Under the pieces are notes generated by a model that worked only from the letters and a program-made list of their open reading frames with translations, ran no database searches and had not been told where the DNA came from. A program made the translations under genes and the position numbers. A stretch of DNA of 64,000 nucleotides, from assembly GCF_036323735.1 (NCBI RefSeq), contig NC_086032.1, positions 54,400,599 to 54,464,598 of the forward strand. The letters are read 5' to 3'. How positions within the stretch are numbered: position 1 is the stretch's first letter; the number at the start of each line of letters is the position of its first letter. Source of the stretch: Rattus norvegicus (lineage: Eukaryota; Chordata; Mammalia; Rodentia; Muridae). This document shows, piece after piece, positions 53,922 through 64,000 of this stretch.

Positions 53922-56200
53922 ATTTTTGGGTCTTCAATTAAATTGTATTGATCAATGTGTCTGTTTATATTCCAAAACCATTCTCTTTTCTATCACTATT
54001 GCTCTGTAGTAGAGCTTGAGGTAAGGGACAATGATCCTCCTGAAGTTCTTTGATTGTTTCAAATTGTTTTGGTTATCTTTTCTTTCTTTTCTTTTTCACA
54101 TGAAGTTGAGAATTGCTCTTTAAAGGTCTACAAAAAATGCGTGTGAATTTTGATGGGAGTTACATTGAATCGATAGATTTGCTTTTAGTAAGATAATAAT
54201 ATTTACTATATTAGTCCTACTTATTCAGGAGCATGGAAAATCTTTCTATCTTCTTCAATTACTTTCTTCTGCAGCCTGGACTTCTTGTCATACAGATCTG
54301 TCACTTGCTTGGCCAAGGTATTTATATTATCCATTGCTACTGTAAAAGGTGTTGTATCCCTAGTTTCTTTTTCAACAAATTTATCATTTGTATAAAGGGC
54401 GGGTATCGATTTCTTTGAGTTAATTTTTTTATCCATCAACTTTTTTAAGGTGTTTGTCTGCTGTAGTATTTCTCTGGTAGAAATTTTAGGCTGCTTATGT
54501 ATACTGCTATATCACCTGCAAATAGCAATACTTTGACTTTTTCCTTTACAATTTGTATCCCCTTAATTTCTTTTACTTGTTTTATTGCTTTGGCTACAAC
54601 TTCAAGTAATATACTGAATAGATACACAGAGTGGCAACCTTGTCTTGTCTCCAGTTTTAGTGGAAATACTTTAAGTTTATATCCAGTTGCTTTGATGTTT
54701 ACTATTGTCTTTCTGTATATTGCTTAAATTATGTTTAAATATGTGCCCTGTGTTCCAGATTTCTCTAAATCCTTTAACATAAAGGGCTGTGTGATTTAGA
54801 ATAAAACATCTTCAAAAAATGGTGCTGGACCAAATGGATGTCTACATGTAGAAAAATGAAAATAGATCCATAATTTTCATCCTGCACAAAACTCAAGTTC
54901 AAGTGAATCAAGGACCTCAACACAAAACTGGATACACTAAATCTCATAGAAGAGATAGTGACAAATACTCTTGAATGCATTGGTACAGAAAAGGAACAAT
55001 ACTCAGTCTCTAAGACCAAAAATTGATAAGTGGGAACCAAAGAAATTGCAAAGCATCTGTAAAGCAAAGGATACTGTCAGTAGGACAAATCTTCAGCTTA
55101 AACATTTGGAAAGGGTTTTTAACAGCCCTACATCTAACAGAGGGAGCAGGTGAGAAATACCACAGCAAGCTCATTTTAACACTGCTGCAATCTCCTTCAG
55201 TATCCTCCAGTTGAGCCCCATTCCTCACAAGAAAGCCTCTCTTCTAAACAATAGTTTCTGATTGGCTGGCATTGTCTGAATCAGCAATCCTTGTTTTCTC
55301 AGGCAATCTCCAATTAGGTTCTTCTGCAGGAGATCCTTTTGGGGCTGTGCCCCACCCACCATTTACATACAGGTGGCCCTGTTGTTCCTGCTATAGTATA
55401 GAACTAAACAGAATGCTCACCAAAGGAAACTAAAAGGCCTAGAAGCACTTAAAGAAATGATCAAAGTCCTTAGTCATGAGGGAAATCCAAATCAAAACAT
55501 CTCTGAAGGTCCATCTTACACCCATCAGAATGGCTAAGATAAAAAAAAAAATCAGGAGATAGCATATGCTATCAAGTATGTGGAACAAGGATTCTTCATT
55601 GCTGATGGGGATGCACACCTCAAGACCCAGCTATATCACTACTGGGCATAATCCCAAAAGATGCTACACCATTCCACAAAGACACTTGCTCAACTGTGTT
55701 CATAGCAGCTTTATTTGTAATAGTCAGAAACTGGAAACAACCTAGATGTAACTGAATTGAAGAATGGATAAAATTAATGTGGTACATCTACACAATGAAT
55801 GCTATTCAGCTATTAAAAAGAAAGACATCATTAACTTTATAGGCAAATGGTTGGAACTTAAGAATATCATCTGGAGTGATGTAACCCAGTCATAGAACAC
55901 ATACATTCTGGGCCTTCACCTCCCTGCACAGATGTGCATCTTCATCTACACGTGAGTCCCAAGCAACTGGAATGGCTATGTCCCAAAGCTTTTGCCTGTA
56001 CATGGGATATGTTCTTCCAGCTGGGTTGCCTTCTCTGGCCTCATAGAGATTTGAACTGCCAGGGTGGGGAAATACTCAGGAGGGCCCCACATACTCAAAA
56101 CAGACAAGGAGCAGGGGAGGGGGAAGATTGTAGGAGGGTCTGACCCAGAGGAGACTTTGCAGAAAGTAAAGAAAATAAGTTAAAAATTAATTAAATTAAA
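53922..56200 (+). mobile_element. Old L1 with inverted 5' part and an internal insertion
   Basis: 53922-54785 is ORF2 on the minus strand (palm and finger regions, including text corresponding to FADD near 54515). From about 54790 to 55140 the sequence is plus-strand ORF2. The interval 55141-55398 is foreign. ORF2 resumes (55399 to about 55905) and is followed by a short old-type 3' UTR and an A-rich tail (about 56160-56205). All frames are broken. It is the second old twin-primed copy in the window. Confidence 0.82.
55141..55398. other. Unclassified ~258-bp insertion within an L1
   Basis: Flanking ORF2 sequence is co-linear with other L1s on both sides, but this block has no L1 match. It starts near 'gagggagcaggtgagaaatacc' and ends near 'gctatagtatag'. 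It is less AT-rich than its surroundings and may be an LTR or other short element. No TSD was resolved; about 90 bp of L1 sequence is missing at the site. Confidence 0.5.
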
Positions 56201-56205
56201 GAAAA

Positions 56206-56851
56206 AAATAGGTATCCATTACTTTCCAATGGATGTTTTAAAGAAACAATGTGGCCTCAGAAATGAAATTAAAATGAAAATAATTTTAATAACCTATAAA
56301 TAATGATTTGCATGATTTTATATGATACTCCATGAAGTCAATTTTTTAAAGTGTGGTATGGTGACACAAACTTGTAATCTAGCCACATTTGAAACTGAAG
56401 CAGAAAAACTGTCCAGAGTTTGAGGTCATTCTAGAATACAGAGTGAATTCCAGGGCAATTAAGGATAAGTAGCACTGTCCTGTCTGCCTGTAAATTAATG
56501 GCTGAATAAATGGATAAATAAATGAAAGATGGGATTTAGTTTGATTTAAAAAATAATCAAATAGTTTTATACTTTATTACATATATAGATGAGTCAAATC
56601 CTCCATTATGAAAAAAGTAAGCATATTAGTTAATGTCTGATAATTGCATAACCACAGTAAGACCTCCTCTGTTTTATAGATAATAATTCAGAAGAGACAA
56701 GAGAGTCAATGCACTTCCATTGGTGTTAATATTGTGAAATAGCTATTTGAATTGTATCAAGAACTCAAAGGAAAGGCAATCCACCAAGAACAGGGGTAAT
56801 TGAATCAAAGTGGCTTGGTTTGCAATCTGATTCATCAAATAAGGCTAAAAT
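56206..56851. other. Intergenic sequence with a degenerate B1
   Basis: Holds a degenerate B1 (about 56345-56487). The rest is AT-rich without recognised features. Confidence 0.6.
56345..56487 (+). mobile_element. Degenerate B1 SINE
   Basis: 'tatggtgacacaaacttgtaatct', 'gagtttgaggtcattctagaatacagagtgaattccagggc' and 'ctgtcctgtctg' follow the B1 order. Confidence 0.7.
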
Positions 56852-56947
56852 TTTTTTTTTTGGTTCTTTTTTTCGGAGCTGGGGACCGAACCCAGGGCCT
56901 TGCGCTTCCTAGGCAAGCACTCTACCACTGAGCTAAATCCCCAACCC
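56852..56947 (-). mobile_element. Full-length ID SINE
   Basis: An impure T tail (56852-56873) and then the complete ID core in reverse, with intact A-box and B-box sequence on the minus strand. CTAAAAT on both sides (56845-56851 and 56948-56954) is a short TSD. Confidence 0.95.
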
Positions 56948-58194
56948 CTAAAATGTTAAACATGAGTTTGAACTAGAAATAAGGAGAAGATAGCTAGGAC
57001 AGCTGATGAGACTTTTTTCTTTCTTAAAGAAAAACAAACTTTTGATCTTATTGATTTGTTTGGCAAAGCATATGTGATCAATGTAGAAAGAAAAAATATA
57101 CATATGTTATCTCTGGACAGAGGAAGTCATAGGCAGTTATACATTATTTAACATTCTTTTTGTTTTCTTTAACTGGATATTTTTTTCTTTACATTTCAAA
57201 TGCTACTCCCTTTCCCAGTTTCCCTGATATAAATCTTCTATCCCATACCCTCCCCTTCTTCTATAAGGGTGTTCCCCCTTCCCAACGAACCTTCTTCCTG
57301 CCCCGCCTACATTCCCCTACACTGGGGGTTCCAGCCTTGGCAGGACCAAGGGTTTCTCCTTCCATTGATGCCCAATAAGGCCATCCTCTGCTACATATGC
57401 AGCTAGAGCCATGGGTCAGTCCATGTATAGTGTTTGGGTAGTGGTTTAGTCCCTGGGAGCTCTGGTTGGTTGGCATTGTTGTTCTTATGGGGGTTGCAAG
57501 CCATTTCAATCCTTTTCAGCTATTTCAATCATTTCTCTATTTCCTCCAATGAGGGTCCTGTTCTCAGTTCAATGGTTTGCTGCTAGCATTCGCCTCTGTA
57601 TTTGACATGCTCTGGCTGTGCCTCTCAGGAAACAGCTATATCTGGCTTCTGTCAGCATGCCCTTCTTAGCTTCATCAATCTTAACAAGTTTTGATGGCTG
57701 TACCTATATGGGCTGTATACCCATATTGGGCAGGCTCCATATGAGAAGACATATGGCTGTCTTCTCAGCCTCTGCTCCAAACTTTGCCTCTATATTCCCT
57801 CCTATGAATATTTTTGTTCACCTTTTTAAGAAAGAGTAAAGTACTCAAACTTTGGACATCCTTCTTCTTGAGCTTCATGTGTTCTGTGGATTGTATCTTG
57901 GGTAATTCAAGCTTTTGGGCTAATGTCCACTAATTAATTAGTGCATACCATGTGTGTTTTACTGTGATTGGGTTACCATCAGGATGATATTTTTCTAGTT
58001 CAACTCATTTGCTTATGAAATTTATGAAGTCATTGTTTTTGACAGCTGAGTAGTACTCCATTATGTAAATGTACCACATTTTCTGTATCCATTATTCCAT
58101 TGTGTTTCCTCTTTAAGGGCTTCTACTTGTTCACTTGTAATGTCCTGTATTTCTTTAAGGGAGTGCTTAATGTCCTTCTTAAAGTCGTCTATTC

Positions 58195-58928
58195 AGGACA
58201 CACAAAGGCAGAAGTCATCTGGGACAGGATACTTCCAGTTTCTGGTTGTGCCCAGAACTGAACTGAACCTGCTCCCTGCACCCAAATTCCGTGGGGGAGA
58301 GAGCTGAACTCTCAGAAGTGAGGATAATCCTGAGATCTTGGGGGGACTGACACTTCTGCCCTCTTCTGCTCACATTCGTGGCCCAAGAGGAGCCTGCATA
58401 GAGGAGTCCTCTGGATACAGGAATACAGGATCAATCAGAGGCAGGAACCTGTTGGTTTCTGCCTGCACCCAAAACTGAACTGAACTGGTCCCACAACTCC
58501 CTGCACCCAAATCCCATGAGGGAGAGAGCTGGACCCTCATAAGTATGGACAATCCTAAGAACTCAGAGGAGACAACTAATTTTCTGCCCACATCTGGACC
58601 CAAGAGGAAATTGCTTAGGGCCATCTGTGCCCTCTGGGTACAGGGACCTAGGAGCAGTCAGGGGGTAGGACCCTTTAGTTTCTGACTGTGCCAAGAGCTG
58701 AAAGCCAGTTGCCAGGAGTGCCTATACACCTGAGAGCAGAGGTTAGACCAACTCTTCTGTGACAAGCATCCTACCTGGAGGCTCAGGTCACACAAACCCA
58801 GGAGCAGCTCTCTGTTCCCAGATACTGCTGAAAGAAAACAGGTCTACAGAAGTGTTGACACACAGACCTACAGGAAGGTCAAGTCACTGTCAGAGACAGC
58901 AAGACAAGCTAACTCCAGAGACAACCTG
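58195..58928 (+). promoter_or_regulatory. Older L1 5' UTR with ~220-bp monomers
   Basis: The landmark AGTTTCTGGTTGTG and variants recur at 58237, 58454 and 58677, giving periods of 217 and 223 bp, and each unit carries 'gagagagctg' and 'cccaagagga' words. This monomer type is unrelated in length and sequence to the 606-bp monomers of the intact L1 and resembles the ~200-bp F-type promoters of older murine L1s. It leads directly into the ORF1 remnant start at 58929. Confidence 0.75.
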
Positions 58929-59410
58929 ATGGCAAGAAGCAAGCTCAGGAACATAAGTAACAGAAACCAAGACTACTTGGCATCATTAAAGCCCAGTTCT
59001 CCCATCAAAACAAATACTAGATATCCAAACACACCAGAAAAGCAAGATTTGGATTTAAAATCACATCTCATGAAGATGGTAGAGGACTTTAAGAAGGACA
59101 TAAATAACTCCCTTAAAGAAATACAGGACAATTAAACAATAGAAACCCTTAAAGAGGAAACACAAAAATCCCTTAAAGAATTATAGGAAAACACAACCAC
59201 ACAGGTGAAGGAATTGAAAAAAATATCTAGGATTTAAAAATGGAAGTAGAAACAATAAAGAAAGCACAAAGAGGGACAACCCTGTAGATAGAAAACCTTG
59301 GAAAGAGATCAGGAGTCATAGATCCTGATAACCAACAGAATACAAGAGATAGAAGAGAGAATCTCAGGGGCAGAATATGCCATAGAAAACATCGACACAA
59401 CCATCAACAA
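58929..59410 (+). pseudogene. L1 ORF1 N-terminal remnant
   Basis: An ATG at 58929 opens with MARSKLRNISNRNQDYLASL, matching the start of the intact ORF1p (MARGKRRNPSNRNQDYMPSS) with substitutions. The frame is open for 68 codons to a stop at 59133-59135, with further stops and frameshifts afterwards. Recognisable ORF1 sequence fades near 59410, before the RRM. Non-functional. Confidence 0.9.
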
Positions 59411-59428
59411 TTATTTCAGATTCTTTTT

Positions 59429-62400
59429 ACAGGCAAAGTAACACAGAATCCTTTACATTGGAGCTTCTTATTATGGGAGATCCTCCACCTTACCATGCCC
59501 CTGGTGAATAAACTGAGAAGAAAGTGGACATTATTTTCCTGAAGTGATGAATGGCTTACCAGATTAGTAGGCATGGAATAGCTCTCTTGATATTTTATAT
59601 TTTATTATTTATTGAGATGACTGTGTGTGAATGTGTTCACGGGTGTGAGAGTACACACATTTTTGCAGGTATATGGTAGGTAGGGAGTGATTTCAAAGAC
59701 CTCTATCACATTTCACCTTATTTTTTGAAGCATTTTCTTTTTGAATGTGGACCTCAATGATTTAGTTGACTAATCAAATATAGTAGATAGATCACTATGA
59801 GTGAATTCCCAGCCCTACAAAAATATATTTACTTTATACTCAACATTTTACATGCCAATTAATATATAATACAGTGTCCTCAAGATTATGTGACACATAT
59901 CTTACTAATTGACCCATCATTTCAATCAGAAAGCTCTTTTTAGTTGAAAGGTGTTCACTCTCATGTTTTAGCTTTCATTGATAGATGCTAACATAGCATA
60001 TATATTGGGGGAATAATTCAAAATAAAAAAGTCATATTTGAAGAAATTATCTAGAGATGTCAACAGAGACTAAATTATGGAAAAATTTTGTAATTATGGA
60101 CTTTATCTTGTAGCCAGTTTTCTGACAGGCTATGAAATCCTAGAGGAATTGATATGTCTTTAGCATGTGAATGGGTTTGTAACTCTTGGTAAGATTGGTA
60201 TTTTGAGTTTGGCAATTATTTGTTGTGAGGGATGCTGCATAAATTGAAAGTGTTTTAGTACAAACCCTCCCATACATATGAAATCCTAGCTATCCTATTC
60301 TTAATGCTCGTGAAAAATGAAAATATATCAATGTTTTTAAACCTCCTACTGTGGGCAAAACACTCCTTTATTGAAAACAAAATAGAGAAAAATGTTGAAT
60401 AAGCAACAGTGATTGTTTTGATCATAAATAATCATATCTATTGTCAGCTGCTGAGTGATAATTTTACTAGGTTTTATTGAAGAATCCTATCTTATATCTC
60501 TAAAACTGTTGTAGAGAAGGAATATTTATTATGAAGTTACTTCTGTAGAGTGATGTTACCATCTCCTTGCTAAAATTTACAGAAATTCAATATATCCCAG
60601 ACTGAAAGTTTTACCCCATACATTTGTGAACAAACTTATTTTGATCTAGAATAACAAAATAATCTTACACTTCAAGTATAGTAGAAAATTTCTATATATA
60701 CTACATATATTATCTCACACAAAACTGGACTTTGATGTATGAAATATCAATGAAGACAATCAAAACTTGTCTTCTTCATAAATGGTCTCACTCAAACTCG
60801 ATTCCCTTTGAAATCACTAAAGGCTCATATATCTGTGCCCAAGAACTGAAAATGATAGCTCTGGTAATCAATTTTGACTCTAAAGATGGTGCCATATTTT
60901 AAGATTTTATGGTTTATTTCAATATAATTATTCATATACTAATGCTAGTAACAACAGTACTCCTGGGTCTATAACTTACTTATTAAGGTAATGCTAAGAT
61001 TGGTAATCCATGCCAATTGAACTTAAACGCCTTATCTCTGGCATAACAGGAATCTTCAAAGACAATCCAACATCATATTTTTACTTCTTAAAAGAAATTA
61101 AAGTTAAACTTTTTCTGATTTTTTATAACATACTGATAAAAATAATAGATATACATCATATGTACATATATATCTTTATATGTGTACTATACTCAATATA
61201 CCATATATGTTTATCTACATGTGTATGTCATATATGTGATATATACATATAACCATAAATATATTTATACATTATATATATAATTGCACAAGGACAAGTT
61301 TTCACATTTAATATGGGATCATTAGCATTGGAGGAGAAGAAAATACTGTACTAAATTAAAACACAAATAATGGAACAAAAAGTTGCAAAGAGAAAGGTAC
61401 TAACTCAAAATATACTTATTGAAGAAGGATCAATGTTTTTGAGCCTGTTTTGTGCTGACCGAGACCAACATCATTCATGCATATTTACATGCTAGCACAT
61501 ATTTACAGGGATGGCAAATATGAAGTTGCACAGATAGAACCATCCCTGAAATGAAAAGTCAGTGACTGGAGCAAGGAGCTGTATAAGTTAATTTTTTATT
61601 TCATTTAGATAGCAGTATACCTGACAAAACAACATTAAAAAGGATTTTATTTTATCTTCCAGGTACAGGAAACAAAGTCGATGATGGCAAATAAATTATA
61701 GCAATTAGAACAGGAGGGAGCTAGTCATAACACATCTGCAGTCAGGGAACAAGAAGTAATGAATGTCTGTATGCAGAGTGCATTTTGGTTTTTGTTTGTT
61801 TCTTTTGTTGTTTTTATTTTCAGTACAAGACATATGATATTGTCCAGAATTACAAAGAATTCTTTTATAACAACTAACACATTCTAAAAAATCCCTCATA
61901 GATTTGCTCAGTGATTCAATTCCATGAATATAAATGCCACAAAGATGATGATTGTGATTATCTGTCATACCAATTAACCCACAGAAGTTCAGAAATTTTG
62001 TTGTATTTTGTACTAATTGAAAATCAACAGGATCGAGAAACAGATCTAAAGAAAACATGCTGATTTTACTCCGTATACCTTATTGGGACTTTGTGAGAGG
62101 TATCTGTTGATTCAAAAGTAAATAACATGAAGAAAAATATAAGATACAAAACTCCCAACTATTTCACTTGAATATATTAAAGTAACTAATACCATACCAG
62201 AGAATGAATGGGTTTCTAGTACAAATCAAATTACATCTGAATTGTAGACTATAAAAATAAAATTAGCAACAAATTGAAAGGTAAATCCCTGCAGGCCTTG
62301 TACATCTATAGAGTTTTATTAGAAGCATATCACAAGAGGATTGGAAGATAGAAAGGTCCTCAACTGTTGCAGTAAAATAACAATAGTAAATTAAGTGGAG

Positions 62401-62789
62401 AGTCTTTGGTGCATGCTGTTGCATGAAAGAAAGGCTGTTTGGACCAAGGCAGCAGGTTTGCTCTTCCACAGCCTTCAGGTACTATGTAGTTCCTGACATT
62501 TACAAGAGGAGGGGTAAATGTATTTCTGAAATGTATGGAGTAACACAGAAGATTCTTATTGATTGAATGACTGACTTGGCATGTAGATTGAGAGAATTGA
62601 TTCAATAAAGTGCTCAAGGTTTCCTAATCTTCCTGGGTGCTTGACAATGCTGCTAAATGACCATGAACATGAGAAAATAAATAAAGATGGGAGGGTAGTG
62701 AAAAAGGGTGTTAGCTCTCTCTCTCTCTCTCTGTCTCTGTCTCTCTCTCTCTCTGTCTCTCTCTGTGTGTCTCTCTCTGTCTCTCTCTG

Positions 62790-62838
<49 letters not shown>

Positions 62839-63067
62839 TTTCTTAATTGGTTCTCAATTGACTAAAACTACAAAATGAAAGGCTAGAAATATAGATCAAA
62901 ATTGTTATATTGATGTTATAATACTAAGTATATTACCTGGGCAATGCATATGAAGCAGTGAGAAAAGAGATTGACAAAGAGTAGCTTTTGAAACATAAGA
63001 AGAAGCACTAGAAGCACTAGAAGAATGCTAACAACAGTTTGGATGTATAAATATAAACAGTATCATA
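59429..63067. other. Unique AT-rich sequence
   Basis: About 3.6 kb with no recognised transposon apart from a (TC)/(TG) array (62714-62836). A minus-strand ATG frame of 117 codons at 61705-62058 ends in an A-rich stretch but is unidentified; it is discussed among findings. Confidence 0.5.
62714..62836. repeat. (TC)n-(TG)n microsatellite
   Basis: TC units with TG interruptions (62714-62802), then pure TG (62803-62836). Confidence 0.97.
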
Positions 63068-63300
63068 ATAGATAAGAAAGCTCAGTGAGTACAGTCCTCA
63101 ATATATAAGCCTGTGGTATTACATAGAATCCCCAGAACCTATGTAAAAGCCAGATATGGAAGCAAGTCTCAGTAATGAAAGTGCTCCCAATGTGAGATGG
63201 GAGGTAGAGATGCAATATTCACCAGAAACCCGTAGGCCATCTCTTCCTGTGGATAGTCCTACAACAAAGTAGTCATGTAACAAGTTCTCTGACTCTCTTA
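63068..63300 (+). mobile_element. Degenerate B4/RSINE-type SINE
   Basis: A tRNA-like head ('aagctcagtgagtacagtcctc', 'agaatccccagaaccta') is followed by 'aaagccagatatggaagca', 'agtgctcccaatgtgagatgggaggtagaga', the order of B4-like rodent SINEs. A (CA)n run follows it. Family choice is tentative. Confidence 0.5.
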
Positions 63301-63322
63301 TACCTGTTATGGCAACAATACC

Positions 63323-63324
<2 letters not shown>

Positions 63325-63364
<40 letters not shown>
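63325..63364. repeat. (CA)n microsatellite
   Basis: About 20 CA units, probably grown from the tail of the preceding SINE. Confidence 0.96.
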
Positions 63365-63366
<2 letters not shown>

Positions 63367-64000
63367 CTACTACCATGTGCATACACACTGTGTACTGCTA
63401 TATCTTACAAATTACTGCATGCAACCAAACATAGAAATGGGAAAAATAAGATTATAAAAATAGAGTTTTGAATAGTGCATTAATGGTTATAAAAAATGAA
63501 ACTCTGATGTGGCAAGAAAATTTAAAAATGCACCTAATGACTAGATATACCTGACATTCAATTTATCAAGAGACATTAAGTGTTTTCTTGTATTATATGT
63601 TTAGAGCCACCTCAAAGTTCAAACACTCAAAGTTTCCAAAAACCAAACGCATTGGATTGATGGTTAGATTTTGAAAACCACAGGACTCCATTTTGCTTAA
63701 TTCATATGATTACATTTATCTTATTACTAATTGGTCCTCATAATCCAAGTTTTGTAGGACAATTGCACTATTCCTTCTGATTGAACCACCCTCCTTTTCT
63801 ATTTCTCTTTCACTGTGAATGAAGAATATGATAGCCATTGAAAAATGCCTTTCAATGTCCTTTCGATGCTAATGACCAAGTGAATTAAAGATTGACAATT
63901 TAAATATAAGAGTAAACTGGTCCTCAGACACTGTGAAAAGGGGTCTAGAGGAAGGTAGCAAAATGCAAATATAGTTTGAAAAGCTCACTAATGATGTTTA
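63365..64000. other. No recognised gene or repeat
   Basis: About 640 bp of AT-rich sequence to the end of the window; no open frame or repeat signal of note. Confidence 0.6.

Larger units (their letters stand above)
57162..59419 (-). mobile_element. L1 with inverted 5' UTR-ORF1 and internal deletion
   Basis: 57162-58100 is the 3' UTR and ORF2 C-terminus on the minus strand. 58105-58190 is ORF1 coiled-coil sequence on the minus strand. From about 58195 to 59419 the sequence is 5' UTR plus ORF1 on the plus strand. The whole structure is flanked by ATTCTTTTT at 57153-57161 and 59420-59428, supporting a single insertion. So one element lost nearly all of ORF1-ORF2, and its 5' end was inverted. 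The ORF1 segment near 58105-58190 is present again, inverted, at about 59088-59165. Confidence 0.82.

Noticed and set aside
1..64000. CRISPR array, operon, phage, plasmid or other prokaryotic system
   Set aside because: SINEs, LINEs, microsatellites and the absence of dense coding show mammalian DNA; the regular repeats found are microsatellites or L1 monomers.

Overview
This window looks like repeat-rich, AT-rich mammalian intergenic or intronic DNA, almost certainly from rat (Rattus). The species call rests on a full-length LINE-1 of rat type (7.0 kb, with ~606-bp promoter monomers and characteristic ORF1/ORF2), three identifier (ID) SINEs with the rat-typical tRNA-like core, and B1 and B3 SINEs. 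No host protein-coding gene can be established. All long open frames belong to LINE-1, and most other open frames are antisense shadows, microsatellite translations or chance.

Layout. 1-5.7 kb: mostly unique AT-rich sequence with a short L1 3' end and microsatellites; a 63-bp segment at 165-227 on the minus strand has near-perfect splice signals. 5.7-9.3 kb: two 5'-truncated L1s placed tail to tail, each with its own target-site duplication (TSD). 9.3-15.2 kb: the largest stretch poor in young repeats, holding only a B3, a B1 and a TA microsatellite. 15.2-17.4 kb: an old L1 with an inverted 5' part, itself hit by an ~85-bp L1 3'-end insertion. 17.4-28.2 kb: ID elements, L1 fragments (one with a 186-bp internal tandem duplication), and a solo LTR of gammaretrovirus-like (ERV1) type. 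28.2-40.5 kb: an L1 cluster with an old L1, a young 5'-inverted L1, and then a complete, uninterrupted L1 on the minus strand (33506-40524, perfect 14-bp TSD). 40.5-53.2 kb: microsatellites, a young truncated L1, and old L1 3' ends, one of which splits an older rodent repeat. 53.2-59.4 kb: an LTR-like block and two more 5'-inverted L1s, one of which keeps a 5' UTR with ~220-bp monomers. 59.4-64 kb: mostly unique AT-rich sequence plus a degenerate SINE and microsatellites.

How the parts work together. The intact L1 is the only unit that looks functional. Its 5' UTR monomers would drive a bicistronic RNA encoding ORF1p (RNA-binding chaperone) and ORF2p (endonuclease/reverse transcriptase), which act in cis to copy that RNA into new sites. 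The truncated, inverted and SINE insertions around it are products of the same target-primed machinery. The main structural points are the intact L1, a ~1.3-kb inverted repeat made with its young inverted neighbour, and four separate 5'-inverted L1s in 64 kb.
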